From the NCBI GenBank assembly GCA_937902805.1, contig CALEMB010000204.1, positions 1 to 11,311 of the forward strand: 11,311 nucleotides of DNA, read 5' to 3'. A model generated the notes under the pieces. It saw only the letters and a list, made by a program, of their open reading frames with translations. It had not been told where the DNA came from and made no database searches. This DNA is from an uncultured Bacteroidales bacterium (GTDB lineage: Bacteria > Bacteroidota > Bacteroidia > Bacteroidales > F082). Made by a program: the position numbers and the translations under genes. The first letter of the stretch is position 1. Each line of letters opens with the position of its first letter. Positions 7,277-11,311 of the stretch are shown piece after piece.

Positions 7277-7320
7277 TAACTCCTACTTAACTCCTACCTA
7301 ACTCCTACTTAACTCCTATG
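7277..7320. repeat. Tandem array, four 11-bp units
   Basis: Four units of consensus TAACTCCTACT (7277, 7288, 7299, 7310) follow each other without gaps, differing only in the last one or two bases. The unit length equals that of the array at 440-648, but the unit sequence differs. Confidence 0.9.
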
Positions 7321-7413
7321 TAAGGCTAAGGCTGGATTATTAACATTTAAGTAAGTAACTGTTCAAAATTAAGCTACATGATTTTTGACGCGGGACTTGG
7401 GGACACGGGACAA

Positions 7414-7433
7414 CCCTTCGACAAGCTCAGGGA
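7414..7433. repeat. REP-like dispersed element
   Basis: CCCTTCGACAAGCTCAGGGA, an imperfect palindrome, matches from memory a short element often seen between genes in diverse bacterial and metagenomic contigs; in translation it gives the artefactual peptide PSTSSG. It sits in the middle of the GGGAC repeats. Confidence 0.5.
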
Positions 7434-7508
7434 CCTGTCTCGCATCTCGCGTCTCGTGTCTCGTAGTCCCGAGTCCAATATGCAAACTAAATTTGCTCAT
7501 CTACTTAG

Positions 7509-7664
7509 ACATTAGACACCCAAAGCGAGAAGATATTCCACTGCGGTGCATCTTCGAAGGATGTGGGGGACAAGGTGACAACCATAACGGAAGTGGCTGA
7601 TGGCCAGATATATCATCAGCTTGTGGATGTTTTGCTGCAAAATCCCATTCTGTCATTGCGATAA
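7509..7664 (+). pseudogene. Probable C-terminal gene remnant, 51 codons
   Basis: The frame ending in TAA at 7662 is closed upstream by a TAG at 7506 and has no start codon. It nevertheless reads like protein: KIFHCGASSKDVGDKV, then TTITEVADGQIYHQLVDVLL, then a NPILSLR end. The GASSKD-x-G core reminds me of a conserved C-terminal segment in small Bacteroidetes proteins, but I cannot name the family with confidence. The upstream part is absent, replaced by repeat sequence, so this is likely the tail of a deleted gene. A 71-codon open frame in another phase (7385-7600) overlaps it and is mostly repeat translation. Confidence 0.45.
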
Positions 7665-7714
7665 TTTGAATCAATTAAACAATAAAGAGGCAAGTATAGA
7701 TTGAATAGTTTTTC

Positions 7715-7722
7715 TATCTTTG
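7715..7722 (+). promoter_or_regulatory. -7 element ahead of direct repeat copy A
   Basis: TATCTTTG, an exact TAnnTTTG, lies 17 bases before repeat copy A, so a transcript would begin close to the repeat's left edge. Weak similarity between the two repeat loci extends upstream over this site; the second locus has TATATTAT at the aligned position, a degenerate -7. Confidence 0.5.
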
Positions 7723-7739
7723 CCACCGACAATCGAAAC

Positions 7740-7816
7740 AAAAGTCTCATCAAAATACATCAAATGAACTAATCCCTCTCTCCAGACATATTTGAAGAAA
7801 TAGCGTTAGCTTAAAA
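7740..7816 (+). repeat. Direct repeat copy A (left of HEPN/MNT)
   Basis: 77 bp that match 8631-8707 with 5 mismatches and no gaps; the last 36 bases (TCCAGACATATTTG through GCTTAAAA) are identical. It contains the two-codon frame ATG-AAC-TAA at 7764-7772. Similarity stops at 7816, directly before unrelated sequence that leads into the HEPN gene. Confidence 0.95.
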
Positions 7817-7848
7817 AACCTTGGACGAGATGTTTTTTATAGGGAAGA

Positions 7849-7879
7849 TTTGTCGGTTTGGAAATATTTCGTATTTTTG
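7849..7879 (+). promoter_or_regulatory. Promoter of the HEPN/MNT operon
   Basis: TTTG (7849-7852), a 19-base spacer and TATTTTTG (7872-7879) form a full Bacteroidetes promoter. It lies inside the longest open frame, so it argues that translation starts downstream at the ATG 7911. Confidence 0.75.
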
Positions 7880-7910
7880 CAATCGTGACAACCATAAGCA
7901 ACCACCGAGT

Positions 7911-8318
7911 ATGGTAAATGACAAAGTAGCATATTGGATAGACATTGCCGACTATGACCTCAAAACTGCCGAGGCCATGCATCAGACCGGACGCTGGCTT
8001 TATGTCGCTTTTATGTGCCATCAGGTGATTGAAAAGACATTGAAGGCATATTGGTGTGGCACACGGTCTGACACTCCACCATATACGCATCATCACATGA
8101 GGTTGGCAGAGGGCTGCGGCCTCTATGACAAAATGAGTGATGAGCAAAAGGACTTCCTCGACCTCGTGACCAACTACAATATTGAGGCACGTTACCCAGA
8201 GGATAAGGAAGCCTTGGCACGAACATTGACACCACAAATGTGCCAACAACTGATTGACGAAACCAAACAAATGATGACATGGATAACAGAACAACTCTTA
8301 GCCGCGACGAAGCTTTAG
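7911..8318 (+). CDS. HEPN-domain protein of a HEPN/MNT pair
   Basis: A 135-aa all-helical HEPN protein (PF05168 type). It shows YWIDIADYDLKTAEAM (first helix), GRWLYVAFMCHQVIEKTLKA (second helix, the usual R-x-x-x-A-x-x-x-x-Q-x-x-EKxLKA pattern), a YTHHHMRLAE turn in place of the common THdLxxL, and NYNIEARYPED (the RYP signature). The open frame reaches back to a TTG at 7821, but a good promoter lies within that stretch, so the ATG at 7911 is chosen. HEPN/MNT pairs are proposed toxin-antitoxin modules in which HEPN is the RNase and MNT neutralises it by nucleotide transfer. I do not see the R-x4-6-H catalytic motif of HEPN RNases, so RNase activity is doubtful. It overlaps the MNT gene by 40 bp. 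Confidence 0.85.
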   Translation: MVNDKVAYWIDIADYDLKTAEAMHQTGRWLYVAFMCHQVIEKTLKAYWCGTRSDTPPYTHHHMRLAEGCGLYDKMSDEQKDFLDLVTNYNIEARYPEDKEALARTLTPQMCQQLIDETKQMMTWITEQLLAATKL

Positions 8319-8596
8319 GACTCGTTAGGCGTTACAAGGAAGTCATCTCACAACGCTTTGATTCGGAGCCGCGTGTCTTGATGTTTGGCTCATACTCGAA
8401 GGGATATGCCAATCCCGACAGCGACATTGACGTGGCCGTCATAATTCCAACCTATGGCGACCGTAAACTTGAAATTTCCAAAGCTCTTTGGCGCGATACC
8501 CGAGAAGTAAGTTTCTTGATAGAACCCGTTTTGATGGCCGAAGACCGTTGGTGTCCGCTTTATGACGATGTGATGCTGACAGGCATTGCCGTATAA
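8279..8596 (+). CDS. Minimal nucleotidyltransferase (MNT)
   Basis: A 105-aa protein of the DNA polymerase beta-like nucleotidyltransferase fold (PF01909 type). The active site is complete: GSYSKG at 37-42 followed by PDSDIDVAVI with metal-binding Asp49 and Asp51, and a later acidic strand (SFLIEPV, Glu82). It starts within the last 40 bp of the HEPN gene in another frame, so the two are translationally coupled. In the known MntA/HepT pairs the MNT partner adds AMP to the HEPN toxin; whether that holds here is inference. No terminator is visible after the stop; repeat copy B begins 34 bases later. Confidence 0.88.
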   Translation: MDNRTTLSRDEALGLVRRYKEVISQRFDSEPRVLMFGSYSKGYANPDSDIDVAVIIPTYGDRKLEISKALWRDTREVSFLIEPVLMAEDRWCPLYDDVMLTGIAV

Positions 8597-8630
8597 ACCA
8601 GTGTTTATTATATTATCCCGATAATTAACG

Positions 8631-8707
8631 AAAAGTCTAACCAAATTACATCAAATGAACTAATCCCCCTTTCCAGACATATTTGAAGAAATAGCGTTAG
8701 CTTAAAA
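8631..8707 (+). repeat. Direct repeat copy B (upstream of the leader RNA)
   Basis: Partner of 7740-7816 (72 of 77 identical). Here the repeat continues without a break into the rod-shaped RNA fold and then the C10 protease gene. It keeps the ATG-AAC-TAA frame (8655-8663) and CATATTTG at 8678-8685, one base from the -7 consensus, but has no exact TAnnTTTG upstream. Confidence 0.95.
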
Positions 8708-8867
8708 GCTTGTTCCAAGGAAACTTCGACAATTCTGTAGGAAATCACAAGCAAGTAAAGTGTAACGCTCACGTGTTTTCACGTGGGCTTTACTTGTTTA
8801 GTTGTGATTTCCGGCAGTCGAAGGCCTCCTTGAAGCAACTTACAAAAAGTAAAGCCTTCGTTTTTTT
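8699..8867 (+). ncRNA. Candidate structured leader RNA with switchable terminator
   Basis: The plus strand folds into one long rod: CAAGGA (8716-8721) with TCCTTG (8827-8832); CTTCGAC (8724-8730) with GTCGAAG (8817-8823); GGAAATCACAA (8740-8750) with TTGTGATTTCC (8802-8812); CAAGTAAAG (8752-8760) with CTTTACTTG (8788-8796); and a tip CTCACGTG-TTTT-CACGTGGG (8768-8787) with one T-G pair. The internal bubble is AATTCTGTA opposite GGCA. Bases 8819-8825 can instead pair downstream to form a terminator. Position, 54 nt before a secreted protease gene, suggests a cis-acting leader; a free-standing small RNA such as 6S is the alternative. It matches no riboswitch class I know. Confidence 0.65.
8819..8867 (+). 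terminator. Intrinsic terminator that competes with the rod
   Basis: CGAAGGC (8819-8825) pairs with GCCTTCG (8854-8860), followed at once by seven T. The 28-base loop holds a small TTAC/GTAA hairpin. The left arm shares its first five bases with the rod stem at 8817-8823, so rod and terminator cannot both be complete. Confidence 0.65.
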
Positions 8868-8921
8868 ATTGCCCGCTTGGGAAAAGAATAAAAAGTTGAA
8901 AACACATTAAAACAAAGAGAT

Positions 8922-11311
8922 ATGCAAGTAAAAGATTTACAACTGAAAAGGGCGTTGCGTACCGCCCTGTTTGTCCTACTGCTGGGAGCAGGGATGAAAA
9001 GCTTTGCTGAACGAGTTGAACCTGGCGTGGCAAGAGCCGTGGCGACGACGTTTTTGAACAACAATGGTGTTAGGTCAAATCTTCTGACAGACATGTCTGA
9101 AAGTGCTGGCTTTTCCAATCTTTATATTTTCAGTGGAGAACAAGGTTTTGTCGTGATGGCTGCTGACGACCGCGTGAAACCCATTTTAGGTTATTCGTTG
9201 ACGGATCAATTTGTTGTTGAGAATATGCCAGAAGACTTAAGATGGTGGTTGCAAGGCTACAATGATGAGATACAGTATGCTATTGACAACCAAGTCAGGG
9301 TTGCGTCTAATGTTGCCCATGAATGGGAAGATTTGAGAAATGGCAGACCAAATAAAGCTGTAATGACGACCATTGTTGAGCCTTTAATAGAAAGTACATG
9401 GGGCCAATATCCTGGTTACAACGACTTATGCCCGTATGATAATAATGCTGGAGAACGTACGTTGACAGGTTGTGTGGCTACTGCAATGGCGCAAATAATG
9501 AGGTATTGGGGGCATCCGTCTGTAGGTACAGGCTGGCATTCGTATTACGATCCAGTATATGGATGGCGATCAGTGGATTTTGGTAATACAACTTATGATT
9601 GGTCAAATATGCCGCTGAATAGTGCCAATTCTGAAATAGCCAAATTAATGTATCATTGTGGAGTGTCTGTTGATATGCACTATGGCGTAGATGCAAGTAG
9701 TGCATACGACGATGATGTCCCTTATGCCCTGAAAACTTATTTTGGTTACTCTACCGATGCTGTTTATGAAGAACGTAACCAGCTTAATAATGATACCGAA
9801 TGGGTGCGAAGAATGAAGGCAGAATTGGATGCAGGCAGACCAATGCTATATGGAGGGCAATCTTCTGATGATAATTCTGTTGCGATAGGACACGCCTTTA
9901 TTTGTGATGGATATGATAGCAATGACTATTTCCATTTTAATTGGGGATGGTGGGGCTTATATCAAGATACGTATTTCTCTATCAACGCAATGTCACCCGA
10001 TGGGGAGAATAATTTTAATTATAATCAAGATGCAGTTTTTGGTATACAACCCATTGTGATTATCGGTGATTTGAAGTATATTTTAAGCAAGTCTACTGCT
10101 AAGGTAGTAGGCCATATAAATGGGACTTCTGCATCAGGTGGTCTTACCATACCTTCTTCAGTTACCTATACAAATGCATTTGGTCAAACCAATAATTATG
10201 AAGTCGTTGCAATAGGCAGTTATGCTTTTAGAAATTGCAGCGGATTGACAGGTTCATTGACGATACCAAATTCAGTGACATCCATAGGGAATTATGCTTT
10301 TAGAAATTGCAGCGGCTTGACCGCCTTGACGATACCCAACTCTGTGACCTCAATAGGAGATTGGGCTTTTTATGGTTGCAGCGGATTGACAGGTGCATTG
10401 ACGATACCCAATTCAGTGACATCCATAGGGAATTATGCTTTTGACGGTTGCAGCGGGTTTGATGGCTCGCTGACGATACCCAATTCAGTGACATCCATAG
10501 GGAATTATGCTTTTGACGGTTGCAGCGGGTTTGATGGCTCGCTGACGATACCCAATTCAGTGACATCCATAGGGAATTATGCTTTTGACGGTTGCAGCGG
10601 GTTTGATGGCTCGCTGACGATACCCAATTCAGTGACATCGATAGAGTATTATGCTTTTTCTGGTTGTAGCGGCTTGACCGCCTTGACGATACCCAATTCT
10701 GTGACATCCATAGGGAATTATGCTTTTAGAAATTGCAGCGGATTGACAGGTGCATTGACGATACCCAATTCAGTGACATCGATAGAGTATTATGCTTTTT
10801 CTGGTTGTAGCGGCTTGACCGCCTTGACGATACCCAATTCTGTGACATCGATAAGGGATTATACTTTTTCTGGTTGCAGCGGCTTGACCGCGTTGACGAT
10901 ACCCAATTCAGTGACATCGATAGGTAATGGTGCTTTTCATGGTTGCAGCGGTTTGACCGCCTTGACGATACCCAATTCAGTGACATCCATAGGGAATTAT
11001 GCTTTTAAAAATTGCAGCGGATTGACCATGGTGAATTGGGATGCGGTGAATGTTACCAGTTATCCAACTTCTACTGATAATCACCCATTTAAGAATTGCA
11101 CCAACTTGTCCGCAGTTGTTTTTGGAGATCAGGTTCAAACGATACCTGCTTATGCTTTTTATGGTGGCGGCAGCATTATCGACTTGACGATTGGCAATTC
11201 TGTGACATCCATAGGGAATTATGCTTTTAGAAATTGCAGCGGATTGACAGGTGCATTGACGATACCCAATTCAGTGACATCGATAGAGTATTATGCTTTT
11301 TCTGGTTGTAG
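8922..11311 (+). CDS. Secreted C10 cysteine protease with BspA-like LRR tail, 3'-truncated
   Basis: The frame is open from ATG 8922 to the window end (796 full codons) with no stop. Order: signal peptide (RALRTALFVLLLGAG, likely cut after Ala29 in KSFA-E); Spi-type propeptide at about 35-140 (IFSGEQGFVVMAADDRVKPILGYS); C10/streptopain catalytic domain at about 155-375 with Cys184 in LTGCVATAMAQ, His324 in IGHAFICDGYD and FNWGWWG around Trp341; then a cap strand from Asp383 and LRR_5 (BspA-like) repeats from about 428. Cys-His spacing is 140 residues against 148 in SpeB. Family knowledge says secreted broad-specificity protease with self-cleaved propeptide; the LRR part probably binds host or partner proteins or holds the enzyme at the surface (inference). 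Any C-terminal sorting domain (such as type IX) would lie beyond the window. Visibly more A/T-rich than the ATPase and pepE genes. The folded leader upstream suggests attenuation control. Confidence 0.93.
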   Translation, partial: MQVKDLQLKRALRTALFVLLLGAGMKSFAERVEPGVARAVATTFLNNNGVRSNLLTDMSESAGFSNLYIFSGEQGFVVMAADDRVKPILGYSLTDQFVVENMPEDLRWWLQGYNDEIQYAIDNQVRVASNVAHEWEDLRNGRPNKAVMTTIVEPLIESTWGQYPGYNDLCPYDNNAGERTLTGCVATAMAQIMRYWGHPSVGTGWHSYYDPVYGWRSVDFGNTTYDWSNMPLNSANSEIAKLMYHCGVSVDMHYGVDASSAYDDDVPYALKTYFGYSTDAVYEERNQLNNDTEWVRRMKAELDAGRPMLYGGQSSDDNSVAIGHAFICDGYDSNDYFHFNWGWWGLYQDTYFSINAMSPDGENNFNYNQDAVFGIQPIVIIGDLKYILSKSTAKVVGHINGTSASGGLTIPSSVTYTNAFGQTNNYEVVAIGSYAFRNCSGLTGSLTIPNSVTSIGNYAFRNCSGLTALTIPNSVTSIGDWAFYGCSGLTGALTIPNSVTSIGNYAFDGCSGFDGSLTIPNSVTSIGNYAFDGCSGFDGSLTIPNSVTSIGNYAFDGCSGFDGSLTIPNSVTSIEYYAFSGCSGLTALTIPNSVTSIGNYAFRNCSGLTGALTIPNSVTSIEYYAFSGCSGLTALTIPNSVTSIRDYTFSGCSGLTALTIPNSVTSIGNGAFHGCSGLTALTIPNSVTSIGNYAFKNCSGLTMVNWDAVNVTSYPTSTDNHPFKNCTNLSAVVFGDQVQTIPAYAFYGGGSIIDLTIGNSVTSIGNYAFRNCSGLTGALTIPNSVTSIEYYAFSGC
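10203..11311 (+). repeat. LRR_5 coding repeats, 69/72-bp units
   Basis: Units of 23 or 24 codons follow the pattern LTIPNSVTSIGNYAF-x-x-CSGLT(G/A). Between 10443 and 10658 there are three 72-bp units starting GACGGTTGCAGCGGG (10443, 10515, 10587); the first two are identical and the third differs only near its end. One irregular stretch (about 11028-11190, NWDAVNVTSY onward) breaks the pattern, as is common in BspA proteins. Bases 10694-10810 recur exactly at 11195-11311. Confidence 0.93.

Larger units (their letters stand above)
6870..7508. other. Gene-free stretch of mixed low-complexity repeats
   Basis: No supported gene. From 6937 to about 6990 the triplet GAC recurs every 6-8 bases (GGGACGCGGGACTTCGTGAC and on). 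TCAGCC-CTT-GGCTGA at 7014-7028 can fold into a small hairpin. A 12-bp perfect inverted repeat of CCACTGTCCCAC pairs 7146-7157 with 7185-7196. GGGAC-type repeats return at 7388-7410 and, in inverted sense, at 7437-7474. The region looks like a sink for expanding short repeats rather than decayed coding sequence. Confidence 0.6.

Noticed and set aside
7385..7600. 71-codon open frame on the plus strand
   Set aside because: Its first half translates GGGAC repeats and the REP-like element (NPSTSSG peptide), and its second half is out of phase with the more protein-like remnant at 7509-7664.
7740..8707. Insertion sequence with the 77-bp repeats as target duplications
   Set aside because: No transposase, no terminal inverted repeats, and 77 bp with 5 mismatches is too long and diverged for a target-site duplication.
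8699..8867. 6S RNA as firm identification
   Set aside because: Length and rod shape are similar, but the bubble is small (9 by 4 bases), the 3' arm is shared with a terminator, and a protein gene follows closely; kept as an alternative only.
8710..8910. 66-codon open frame over the leader RNA
   Set aside because: It runs through both arms of the rod and the terminator T tract; the base pattern is explained by RNA pairing, not by protein coding.
10300..10986. Minus-strand repetitive frames (LNWVSS repeats)
   Set aside because: Antisense of the LRR repeats; open only because the repeat unit lacks stops in that frame.
10213..11311. Possible CRISPR array because of regular repeats
   Set aside because: Units are 69-72 bp without unique spacers and code for in-frame LRR_5 repeats continuing the protease.

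Overview
The window looks like a complete short contig from an uncultured gut- or oral-type member of the Bacteroidales. Reasons: several TAnnTTTG-type -7 promoter elements (TATCTTTG, TATTTTTG, TACTTTTG), A-rich start regions without clear Shine-Dalgarno sites, tRNA genes without an encoded CCA, and a secreted C10 protease fused to BspA-like leucine-rich repeats. Both ends look like assembly breaks. The first 43 bases match an Illumina adapter (42 of 43 bases), and the last 117 bases are an exact copy of an internal repeat.

Left part (1-3425): adapter, the 3' part of shikimate kinase (aroK), an intergenic array with an 11-bp period, and a two-gene tRNA operon on the minus strand (tRNA-Arg then tRNA-Glu, each followed by a hairpin terminator). 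Next come pepE (peptidase E) on the plus strand and, convergent with only 5 bp between, a 457-aa protein of unknown function with a TerB-like N-terminus and a possible winged-helix C-terminus. Its promoter faces that of the next gene across a perfect 9-bp inverted repeat.

Middle (3426-7816): a PMCA-type Ca2+ P-type ATPase whose 3' end overlaps a convergent PIN-toxin/antitoxin pair by 40 bp. About 970 bp follow with no intact gene. They hold low-complexity repeats, a second 11-bp array, a REP-like element and a probable 51-codon gene remnant.

Right part (7740-11311): a HEPN/minimal-nucleotidyltransferase pair sits between two 77-bp direct repeats (72 of 77 identical). The second repeat runs directly into a roughly 130-nt rod-shaped RNA fold. 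One strand of that fold can pair either upstream, inside the rod, or downstream, with a hairpin followed by seven T. This is the form of a transcription attenuator. It lies 54 nt upstream of a secreted C10 (streptopain-family) cysteine protease with a BspA-like LRR tail, which is open at the window end. This leader plus its duplicated upstream repeat is the most unusual thing in the window.
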